A DNA stretch of 43,639 nt from Dimorphilus gyrociliatus (Eukaryota; Annelida; Polychaeta; Dinophilidae). The stretch covers positions 141,184-184,822 of the forward strand of contig CAJFCJ010000095.1 of assembly GCA_904063045.1 (NCBI GenBank), written 5' to 3'. Both the position numbers and the translations under genes were made by a program. The notes beneath the pieces were generated by a model, which was given only the letters and a program-made list of their open reading frames with translations, had not been told where the DNA came from and searched no databases. Below, in pieces: positions 24,501 to 33,083 of the stretch; the stretch's first letter is position 1; the number at the start of each line of letters is the position of its first letter.

Positions 24501-27500
24501 GGATGTTTTGGAAATGGTCCAGGATATATTGGCAACAGCAAAACTGGAAAATTAACATTAAAAACATATTATATGATACCGAATATAACTTACATTATAA
24601 CAGTTAAAATTCAATCAAATATTCAAAATAGACAAGCAATATATGAACAAAATCTCTATTTAAAACCATTTGAAAAGCCAATTTTAAATATAAGGTAATT
24701 TTAATACAAATATAATAATTAAATATATGAGAATATATGAAACACCTTCTTTACAGATGTAAAAAGAATTGTCTTAGGAAGAAAGCTCTCTCTTCTTCAA
24801 TCATTTACAAAGCTGTTTGTTTGTCAAAGTGTACTAGCCTCTATTGGAAAATTTCATACTTTTGGAAAAGTTTTGTGTACGCTAATCAAACTTTATCATT
24901 TGTTCAAGATTTTCAAGATAGAGTCCTTAATGGGAATTTATCTTTAGTTTCCATAGAAATAAAGGAAAATGGTCTATTTCCAGGACATTATCATACTGTA
25001 AGTGTTGAAGGGCAAATGGGAGAAATTGGCGATATTGGATACACTAATGAGACATTTCTAGTTAATAAACCACCATTTGGTGGCCATTGTAGTTGCCAAC
25101 CAAGATATGGTTTTGCTTCGATAACAAACTTCCGGATAAGTTGTCTAGGTTATAAAGAATTTGAAAAATCCCCCGACGCTCCAGGTTTAAAATACGAGTA
25201 CAGAGTAAGATGGAAAGGCAGAAGGCAAAGTTTCCCCCTATACTTTTCTTACAATCAGGAAGCAGTTTATCTTATGTTACCAGTTGGAGATCCCAAGTAT
25301 GGAATTACTGAAACTGTAGTCCGAGTTATTGATTCCATTGATGATAAATACGAATTCATTTTTGATGTTCACGTTCAACCACCCCCAAAACCTGAACGTT
25401 TACTATTAGAATCAACTCTTAATGATATAAATAATGGAAATTTAGAAATTTTGTTGGACGTTGGTAATTTTAGCCAATTAGCTTCGAGTATTTACTCAGT
25501 TGCTTCCATTCTGAATACAAATTTGAGTAAGCCGCCGAAAGAATTAGAGAGAGATAAATGCGAAAAAAGAACCACACGAATTGGGGTAATATATATATAT
25601 ACTTTATATAAATGCTATTTAATATATAAACTCTTCTAATTGTATCAATCCTTTAAAAGATACGAAAACAATTGATTGAATATGTATTGAAGACTCCCCA
25701 TGAATCGGTTGATGAACTTGAACAAAATAATGGTCTTATAAGTTCTCTTGTATTCAAACCAAAAGAAGTGGACATCAATTCCCAGGTAAAATTACAATAT
25801 TTAAGTTAATTGAGTAGTGTTACCATTAACAATTTTCTTTCAGGTAAATGTAGCTAATCAAGTTGGCAAGTTAAATACCGTATTAAATACGAAGAAAATC
25901 ACTCCAAAACTTAGAAGAGAAATATCCATTAGTACGAAAATAACTTTTACATAATAATTCAATTGAAATTATGTTTTTTTTCTTTATATAGGCCTATTAG
26001 AAACATCTATTCTAGTAACTACAGCTGCTGACACTTTTAAGCAAGATGTTGAGAAGAAAGAAGAATTTATCGCCAGTAATAAAAATAATAATTCGACAAT
26101 CTTCTTTTGCGACATTACGTCACGTGACAATGGAACAAACTTACCAAACAATAATACTATAGATTATATTGTTAATAGTACAAATAACAAACTGAGAATC
26201 GTTATGACTAACATTTTAAATGCTATTCATAACGTTACGAATGAATTGCTCTTGAGACAGAAATTGAATGATCCACCTTTAATTGTTGAGTATGAAGAAA
26301 TGGCTATTAGTATTGAAAGATTGTCCATAAATCGGGTCATAAATAATAACTACTCATCAAAATTTGGTTCAGTGAATTTGAATTCATTCAAAATTGATAA
26401 TAATAGTGATTCTTGCGTAACGAAAATGTTAATTATGTCAAGAATTAATCCCTATATGTGGGATAAATCTTCTCTAAATGTGACGTCATCAGTAACTGAA
26501 TTACAAATTAAACCTTGTAATTCAAATTCTGAACAATCAGCTAGAAGGAAGAAGAGAAGTGTTGAAAACATTCAAACAAATTTTACACTTAATTTACATA
26601 TGCTGAGTGATAATACGGCCTTTCAACATATAAATACAACAAATACAACAGCTCTTCATATCATTAATGCCACTAGGAGTGTTTTACTGTTAACGTTCAA
26701 ACTGAAGAGAGACGATAGCATCTCAGTGCTCATTGGTTATAATTTCATACCAGTTTCTGATAGAAATAACGCTTCGTTTATTCTACCAAATGCAAATAAG
26801 ACTTGTTCGTCCAACATGAATTTGGAAGATTGTATCCAGTACAAAAGAACAATAATGCTTAGGATAAATGAAAATCAAACTGTCATAACTTCCATTTCCT
26901 GTTCAAATTGCTCAAATGGAAATCTCAATTACAGCATTCATATCGCCTATCCAACCTGTAAAATGTGGAAAGGTAACAGCTGGGAAGAAAGTGACGCCTG
27001 TAGAATTGATAAAGAGACGACAGCGTCTAAAACAAAATTTACAAGTAATCTATTTGGTAGTTTAGGAGCTGGATTAGAAATGGCACCGAATCTTATTGAT
27101 TTTAGAACAGTTTTTAATGACTTTTCAACAAAATTGGCAAACAATGCAGCAGTGTTCGGAACGATATGTTCACTATTGATTCTCTTCATTCTCTTAGCAT
27201 TGCCAGTTAGAAGAATGGACAAGAGAGATACATTACTCTGGACTCCATTACCATTACTTGATAATTGTAAAGAAGATCAGTATGTATACGAGGTACACGT
27301 CTATACCGGAAGTAGGAAAGATTGCGGAACTAAATCAAAAGTTTGCTTAACTTGTTACGGAAGCGACTGCAATACCGGAAATCGTATACTATCATCTTCA
27401 AAGGAGGAAACAAGTAATTTTTTTCGTGAAGGGTCAACTAGATCATTCATAATGAAAACTACTCAGAGTCTAGGATCAATTATCTGTATTAAGATATCCC

Positions 27501-29902
27501 TTGAAAAAGATAATCCCAATAATGCGGATAATCCCGATGATCTTTCATTAAAAGAATACGATCCCTGGTTTTTATCAAGGATAATAATCATAGATAAAAG
27601 TGCAAATGCTTGGTACAATTTCGATTGCGACGAATGGTTGTCACCGAAACACGGCGATCGTCAAACTGAAAGAATACTAATTGGGGCGAGAAGTGACGCT
27701 AATACGAAAATTGATGGACTGTTTAAGAAGAATTTAAGACAAAGATTAACTGATGATCATCTCTGGGTATCCATTGGAGCTAGGAGGACAAAATCGCAGT
27801 TTACCAGACTACAAAGATTAACAGTCTGTTTTGTTGCTCTATTCCTGTCGATGATTGCTAGTTGCATGTTCTATAGAAATTCTGATGAATCATCTGTTCA
27901 AAATGGCTTGAAAATTGGCGTCATTACATTTACTGTATACGAATTATATGTTGGATTGGCTAGTAGTATTGTTGTATTTCCGGGATTGATTCTTATTACT
28001 TTGCTGTTCAATTCGAAAAGATGGCCCAAGTATACAATACCTCTTGGGTGGTCTTTTGCTGTTTTAACTGCATTTACTGCGGCGTTCTTTACAGTTTTAT
28101 ACTCTATTCAATGGGGAGAGGAAAAATCGTTACAATGGCTGATATCATTCATCCTATCATTTGTACAAAGTATTATTCTAGTTCAACCAATCAAAGTTAT
28201 ATGTATAGTATTCTTGCTGACGTTTTTCTTGAAAAAAGACGCCATTTTAACGGAATACGAAGATGATATTGGAGATATGAGAAAAATGGACATGAAGGAT
28301 CTATCACATGTTCCAGCTGAATTGAATATTTTTGAAAGATTAAAAATGGCGGCTGATAAGGAAAATAAATCAAAAATGGAAAATCACTTGGACGGAAAGA
28401 TGCGTATCATGATAAAAGATATTGTCCTACATACTATCTTTTTGATCTTTATCATCTTTATCTGCTACAGTAATCACAATCCTATGATTTATTATCAAAA
28501 TAGGTCGATATATAATACAATACCAAATGTTCAAAACGTAAAAAATTACGAAAAATTATGGGATTGGTTGGAAAATTACGCAATACCGGAACTTTATCCA
28601 AAGACCCATTATAATAAAAGAAATCTATCTTCGTATAATTTGAAATATACAAGAGAATTGAATCATATGAGATTTTCTTCTGTCAGACTATTTCAAAGAA
28701 GAGTTCAACAATCTAATTGTATATTAACAACAGAAATGAAAAGTCTATTTAAAAATCGTTCCTGTTGCGGTTTTGATGATAGTACTCTAGATTATTCATC
28801 AAGTTTGAATAGTACTCTACGTAACGCTTTTACGTATTCCATAAAGGAGAAGGGTTTCTCAGTATCGTTACGTCAGAACGGCGACGAAGCTTTACAAATA
28901 ATAACAAATTTGAAAAAATACGGTTGGTTAGATAGACAAACTCGTCACGTGATACTAGACGTCACAATTCTAAATCAAGTGATAGTTTCTCAAGCATCTT
29001 GGTCTTTTGAATTCAAACCAGTTGGAGGTATAATAGCCAAGGTTCGAAGTGATTCTCTGAAATTATATAGATATACTGGAGCAGGTGGTCTAGCAACTCT
29101 TATCTTTGAAATTCTATCAGTCCTAGTCTGGCTAATCTTTATCATTCGATGCATTTATCGTTACAAAAAATATTTTGAAATGCCTGGTGTCTTGCTGCTC
29201 ATCTCGCTGGTCTCTTTCACAATCTCTATTGTTTTATATATTTGGAGGACGATAATAGGTGTAAAATCAGTAGAAGAAGTAATGAATTCGAGAACGGAAT
29301 ATGTGGACTTATCATTGATTTTTTCAACACACCAATACTTTATGACATTTATTGCATTTTGCGGTTTTTTTGGGCAGCTTCACGTTCTATCTCTGCTGAA
29401 ATTATCAAAAACCATCACAGTTCTTGTCAGTACAATAAAGAAATCTTGCAAACAATTGATATCAATCGGACTTTGCTGTTGTATTATATTTATCGCTTAT
29501 GCTTGTTGGGGTTACGTCATATTTGGAAAGTCTATAAATAACTATAAATCTTTTAAATATGTCTGCTACTCACTACTTGTCACAATCTTCGGACATTTAG
29601 ACTTTGAAGCATTGTCGACAACTTCCGGTTTGATGGGAAAAATCTACATTACGTCATACGCATCTATAATGCTCTATTTAATTTTAAATATATTCATTAC
29701 AACATTAAATGAATTTTTATATAGTGTCAGGTTAGATCCAACCGCATTGCCAGAAGATCATAAAGTATTTAAATACATGACTGCAACAATTGCAAAGATG
29801 TTTTCAAAGAATAATACAAAACCAGAAGAGAATTTAAATCCTGAGCGTAACGATAAATGTAATAATTCAAAATTTAAAGGTTTGTTGATCGATAACAATT
29901 GA
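9453..29902 (+). CDS. Giant lectin-type polycystin-1-like receptor/channel protein, 30 exons, about 6,092 aa
   Basis: Single chain from ATG 9453 to the stop at 29902. Exons by splice consensus and frame: 9453-9510, 9591-9983, 10075-10175, 10239-10736, 10795-10957, 11017-11505, 11575-12157, 12268-12994, 13064-13213, 13274-14170, 14237-14556, 14705-14913, 14996-15173, 15232-15679, 15745-16224, 16283-16436, 16513-16799, 16863-16980, 17033-17213, 17288-17499, 17568-17849, 17915-18964, 19033-19242, 19317-19712, 19772-20656, 20839-24694, 24757-25585, 25660-25785, 25844-25931, 25992-29902. They total 18,279 nt, divisible by three. Order: signal peptide; [CTL-PAN-F5/8C x3] x3; CTL-PAN-F5/8C-FReD-FTP; Cys module; three copies of an unknown domain; alternating PKD-type modules; REJ; GAIN/degenerate GPS; PLAT; 11 TM with a polycystin (TOP) domain between TM6 and TM7. 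Polycystin-1 proteins pair with TRPP channels at cilia or sperm membranes. An automatic annotation could split this gene; frame continuity and matched phases argue for one. Confidence 0.85.
9591..11957 (+). other. Supermodule 1: CTL1-PAN1-F5/8C 1-3
   Basis: CTL1 (9591-9983) begins CPSGW...SC, carries IWNDGTPLNFHNFHPGE and ends GYVCEM. PAN1 (10075-about 10390) has the apple Cys pattern (CLQDCFSGKYGVCHSISWD...QCYL...WEC). F5/8C 1 (about 10395-10957) has WLQVDLLNLYNVTGY and ends ARCFRILP...LRGC. F5/8C 2 (11017-11505) ends ARYVRIYPVKW...FEFYG. F5/8C 3 (11575-about 11957) is more divergent and ends YSINGC. Confidence 0.75.
10047..10074. repeat. (AAAC)n tract abutting a splice acceptor
   Basis: AACAAACAAACAAACAAACAG forms the 3' end of polycystin intron 2. 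It replaces the usual polypyrimidine tract, although a T-rich stretch lies just upstream. Confidence 0.7.
11958..14372 (+). other. Supermodule 2: CTL2-PAN2-F5/8C 4-6
   Basis: CTL2 (about 11965-12520) runs CPPNTIEYDHSCYHYF to CQYLCEM, with GEPGLPTEHCV at the ligand-loop position and a phase 2 intron inside (after 12157). PAN2 (about 12545-12815) has SCSYLCQQQ..FQCKRFAF...KCFLYNE. F5/8C 4 (about 12820-13412) ends RLEFYGC. F5/8C 5 (about 13413-13885) ends ARYIRFIHTD...MELYGY. Domain 6 (about 13915-14372) reads DGWWLADMN...ERIYIYH, closer to fucolectin-type discoidins, and ends RFELYGE. Confidence 0.75.
14373..16980 (+). other. Supermodule 3: CTL3-PAN3-F5/8C 7-9
   Basis: CTL3 (about 14378-14913) runs ICPPGSLRQLDKCYTI to YAMCETM, includes SYDWLDGTPITNY, and has a phase 2 intron after 14556. 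It seems to lose the usual last Cys at the splice. PAN3 (14996-about 15345) has YLRNCLEYCSSKKWCKSIGWE...TCKLYN, after an acidic DDENDYDEEEN linker. F5/8C 7 (about 15350-15890) ends LSLQLYG. F5/8C 8 (about 15900-16436) has DYIQIDLGHVYHVTGF and ends LRLEIIGC. F5/8C 9 (16513-16975) has YKITGFTIYS and ends WKISIHGG. Confidence 0.72.
14572..14650. repeat. Hairpin-forming intronic sequence
   Basis: Within the intron 14557-14704. The inner stem is AGCCGCC / GGTGGCT around AAAAT (one G-T pair). The outer arms ATATTGGGAGA and TCTCCCAAAATCCAATAT are imperfect complements. This may be a small MITE remnant. Confidence 0.5.
17033..19712 (+). other. Supermodule 4: CTL4-PAN4-F5/8C 10-FReD-FTP-Cys module
   Basis: CTL4 (17033-17499) starts ECPPGYFLFGTKCI and carries FTWSDGSTLPENEVIRW, with a phase 2 intron after 17213. 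PAN4 (17568-17849) has FDCLMACNEEIRFDCISFSFD...CMFYS. F5/8C 10 (17915-about 18385) ends TRYVKFDL...IELFGC. The fibrinogen-related domain (about 18390-18964) has WLKNWYDYKHGF, EFWSGNELATYLT and SGWWFSKSSCSSSNLVGS. The FTP/fucolectin-type discoidin (19033-about 19550) has NIALGKKAYQ, LAIDGI and NPWWVVDLLKSFNVTGI. A six-Cys EGF/EB-like segment (about 19565-19700) follows. Confidence 0.72.
19772..21275 (+). other. Three tandem copies of an unrecognised ~145-aa domain
   Basis: Copies at about 19772-20215, 20216-20656 and 20839-21275. Each has a long beta-like, N-glycosylation-rich first part. Each ends with a shared four-Cys signature: C-x4-6-(V/I/L)C(F/G)-x(about 25)-C-(F/L)-x(5-6)-x-N-C. The second and third copies read ILCLNLEKYKNC and ISCLNMENYINC; the first reads KCFSFLPFINC. 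I recognise no known family. Confidence 0.55.
21276..23935 (+). other. Alternating PKD-type repeat region
   Basis: Five PKD-like domains start near 21290, 21890, 22480, 23040 and 23600. The clearest read ISFGDGIIKVF...YSLIGEYKAKAIVRNE and WTIDFGDDGTSLN...YTYKTPGLFQIVIKMFN. Four spacer domains with a two-Cys pattern (about 21570, 22155, 22725, 23310) alternate with them and may be degenerate PKD or Ig-like folds. Polycystin-1 PKD repeats form a stretchable mechanical rod. The whole block sits in one 3.9-kb exon. Confidence 0.7.
23936..26200 (+). other. REJ region
   Basis: Follows the PKD array, starting near WHCYSPNATVPIEYTI. It shows receptor-for-egg-jelly features: SYDPDNQENDKLKGLHFHWYC, SEFKKNGGCFGNGPGY, KPPFGGHCSCQPRYGFA and LKYEYRV. 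It spans the 3' end of exon 26 and exons 27-30. A LLETSILVTTAADTF segment (from 25992) marks entry into the GAIN-type fold. Confidence 0.7.
26543..26560 (+). other. Candidate furin site RRKKR|S
   Basis: A five-residue basic run (ARRKKRSV) in the juxtamembrane GAIN-type region matches the proprotein-convertase consensus. Cleavage is inferred, not shown. Confidence 0.5.
26956..27075 (+). other. Degenerate GPS motif
   Basis: The first half of a GPS is present (C-K-M-W...SWEESDAC), spaced as in the family. Where C-x-C-x-H-L-T is expected the sequence reads TASKTKFTSNLFGSL, with no Cys pair, no His and no HL|T/S cleavage triad. Predicted TM1 starts about 20 residues later. Confidence 0.6.
27130..29760 (+). 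other. Membrane region: TM1, PLAT, TM2-6, TOP domain, TM7-11
   Basis: TM1 is VFGTICSLLILFILLALPV. The PLAT/LH2 domain (27275-about 27730) opens YVYEVHVYTGSRKD and contains the WFLSRIIIID...W core. TM2-TM6 lie at about 27810-28460. The extracellular polycystin domain (about 28465-29065) has the family signature NTIPNV...WDWLENYAIPELYP and a CCGFDD Cys pair. TM7-TM11 lie at about 29080-29720 and include YVDLSLIF and a pore-helix-like region SLLVTIFGHLDFEAL. The cytosolic tail is short (about 60 residues), with no evident coiled coil. Confidence 0.8.
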
Positions 29903-30742
29903 GTAGTATTGAACAAATATTCAATTTTCAGAGTTAAATACTAAAATTGATTATATGGAAAAGATTATCTTCTTGAATTCTGATAAAGATATTGAAATAT
30001 ATGAAAAAGTATTGAATGTACTCAAGTTGAAAACATTTTGACATAATTAAAAGTTCTATTTCTTTCAGTCTTTTTCTTTTCTAATCTATCTATTCTTACA
30101 TTTCAAATGCTATGGTGTAGTCTTAATCTTAATGAATAAATACTGATTAAGATGATAGGCCTATATTATCATCGTTAATAGAAAGGGAAATGATTACTGT
30201 ACTGTCACTAAAACCTTTCACAACTTACAATACTTGAATGAAAAGTTGTTGAGAATTCAGTAGTGGCGTGGCAGAGATGATGGTATAAAGCAGAGAGTAA
30301 TTATTCAATTTCTGTCATTTAGGCCATGCAGCCGTTGAGTGTTTGAATAGATATTTTATCCTTAATATAATCAAACCTTTTTACTCTGTGCCAATAGTGT
30401 AGTGACAGTCCAAGCACAATATCTATTTTTAACCAATTATTGACAACATATAACAATAGAGCATTAAACAGTGTAAAAATAAATATTCGTAACAAAGATA
30501 AAAAAATTGAATAAATTGAATTTTTTAATTAAAAGATAATGTAAAGTTTACTGATTAAATACTAATTAATTAAGATTTATGCGTAGTTAAAAAATCAAAT
30601 TATTCGATTTGTCCTACGCAATCTCTTACTTTTCGACCATATTGGAACTAAGTATTGTTCAAACAAATTGAACAAAACTAAACAATTAAAAATGTGTTAT
30701 AAAATAAGGAATTCTTTCGAAAATAGAAATCTCTCTTTAACC
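29903..30742. other. Polycystin 3' flank, intergenic
   Basis: A+T-rich with no further coding frame. A possible polyadenylation hexamer AATAAA occurs at about 30135, within TGAATAAATACTG. A TAGGCCTA octamer lies at 30156. Confidence 0.45.
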
Positions 30743-31937
30743 ATGTTTAAAGGAATATTATACAATCTCTTCTTTTTTACCTTACCAACCGAAATGATTC
30801 TGAATCAAATCTACTTGAAAAAATCGGGTAAAAAAAGGGCGAAATCAAAAATATTTTCAATTCTATCATAAAAATGTTTGTTTTTCAGTTTGTAATACAT
30901 TTATTGGAAGAAAAGATACTAAATTAATAAATAATGAAGGATATCAAAGAAATTTTAATAAGAAATTAAGTGTTTGTTTGGGAATATGTAAAGGAAACAG
31001 TAAATGTTCAAGTTTTGAATATAATCCAGATGCAAATTTTGAGTGTATACGTAAAAATATTGGCTCTTATCTAAGCAATCTAAAACACGAAAGCAATAAA
31101 TATTTATATACAAAAATTATTAATAAAGGTATTTTAAAGATAAAATGAAAGAAAAACACCAAAAACATGTAGTTGTCTCTTTTTTTGCTTTTTGAATAGA
31201 CTGCGAAAAGTGGAATGACTTTTTGGGATATAAAATAGGCGATTGTAATAATTGCAGAATTGCAGTTTTTTATAATACTTCTGAAATGATATGCAAGGAA
31301 AAGTGTATTGAAAATTCTGAATGTCTATCAATTCGGTTGATTAACGGAACGTGTTCTTTGTATAGAATTGTTGTAACTTCTTCTGCACTAGTAGCAGCGG
31401 AAAATTACTTCTATTCTCAGAAGCCAACTTGTTTAAGTACGTTATCTATTTTTTTTGAATTGTTAGGGTAAAAGTTGACCTATATTTTTTTTACAACATT
31501 TAGGAGAATTTACTGTTTCCATTGAGAATTTTTGCCTGAAATATTCATTTGAGAGTTTTATTACATCGATTGGAGATGGAATTCGTGAATGTCCAACAAA
31601 CAAATACAATATTCCAATAGATGGAAAAATAAGATATTATTCTTTGAAAAACATTACTGGCGTTATTGAAGTTACCGTTTATATTTTAAATAATAATAAT
31701 CATTGTCATAATTTTGTCGTTCTAAATGATCCAATGGAAAAAAGTAGAATTTGTAAAATCGTTATGAAAAGCGAAACGATGTGTAAATTTGAATGTTCTG
31801 GAAAATCATACAAAAACATTATTATTCATAGTTTAACCAGCTTGAATGTTTTTGCGAAATTGAAATTCTTCCTAAATTTGGAATCTTTAATGTTTGCTTT
31901 TAAGAAAATTGTTAATTTTTTGTCAGTACTTTTTTAA
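30743..31937 (+). CDS. Small secreted protein with PAN/apple-like Cys domains, 331 aa
   Basis: Four exons: 30743-30827, 30889-31128, 31200-31436 and 31504-31937, totalling 996 nt; all three introns are phase 1. ATG 30743 (ccATGT) begins a hydrophobic leader (MFKGILYNLFFFTLP). Exon 2 encodes a PAN-like domain (VCNTFIGRKD...SVCLGICKGNSKCSSFEYNPD..FECI). Exon 3 encodes a second (DCEKWNDFLGYKIGDCNNC...CKEKCIENSECLSIRLINGTCSLYR). Exon 4 has a further Cys-bearing segment and a hydrophobic C-terminus (FAFKKIVNFLSVLF). PAN domains bind proteins or carbohydrates. Placement just downstream of a gene with four PAN domains and matched phase 1 exons suggests origin by exon duplication, but sequence identity is low. 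Confidence 0.65.
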
Positions 31938-33083
31938 TATTCATTCAAAATTTACTAAAACTTATATTTGTTGTCACGTGATGCATTAAAAAATGTATTA
32001 CGTCATAATAACTTAATAACACTCCACCTGTAAAACATTCATAATATTCAAGTAGAAAACAGTTAAAAATCTTCCTTTGTATGCAATTGGACAGTTTTTG
32101 GTTTGTCAATCGGGACTTGTAGTGATTGTAGAGGATGGCAAGAAAAGATACAATGACATTCCGTATCTACTCTCCCTTAGCATAAAGTTAAAAGTAGCAC
32201 TACTCAATGTTTAGGATAAATTTTCTGAGCATAATCCATGCGTATTTCTCTCTATAAATAGGCCTATCACACTAAAATAATAATACTTCTAAGATATAAA
32301 GCACAAACACATATAGTGTTAACAATGACTTTTTAATCAGGCTATGTATTCAAAAATGCAATTACATAAGAAAGATAAAAAGGGCGGGAACGTACCGAAA
32401 CACATCAACACCAGTTGGGATATGTTAACACCCTGAACGTTGGCTGTTGACCCTGCATATAACGCTCTCAACTATCAGTGCTAAAACATTACCCTTTCCT
32501 AGATTTTGTTATAATAGAACTACTGAGTATCTAGGCCTAGGTAAATGATTAATATTAAATAAAGAAAGAAATATAAACAAAACATTCAGTCAGCGCACCC
32601 GATCTAAAAGAGAAAGAGATCAATTCTTTATTTATTATTGATCTGTGAGAAATAGCAGGTGAAAAGACACATAAAAATTTTTCTAGAGTTCATTGACCTC
32701 TTGATCTTAGTAAGATGAAAAGGTTTATGAATAGTTTGTAATTGTTTAGTATGTTTGCAGTAAAGTTAATTATTCTATCTTTTTACTTTTGCGCAGCAAT
32801 TTCACTTACCTTCCATATAGATTTGTTGTGAAGATCTACTAATCTTTAACGAGGACACTGATTTAAGCCTTACTAAAACGTGGGTGGCGTTCTCTTGTAG
32901 AGTTAATCCTTTTCCGCTAGAGCAATATATCTTAAAATTCCCGGAATTATGCCAACAAATTTCTGTAGAAGTATACAGATAATTTTTCTAGAGAAAGTTA
33001 ACTATCATTCATATATATACTTGATTTTCCTCAATTGCCTTTGGGACTTTGGATGACACCTACTGCAAAAAAGTAGAATAGCG
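31938..33083. other. Intergenic, about 1.1 kb
   Basis: No coding frame with splice support on either strand. It contains GTCACGTG at 31973 and TAGGCCTA at 32259 and 32532. It presumably holds the promoter of the furin-like-repeat gene. Confidence 0.5.
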
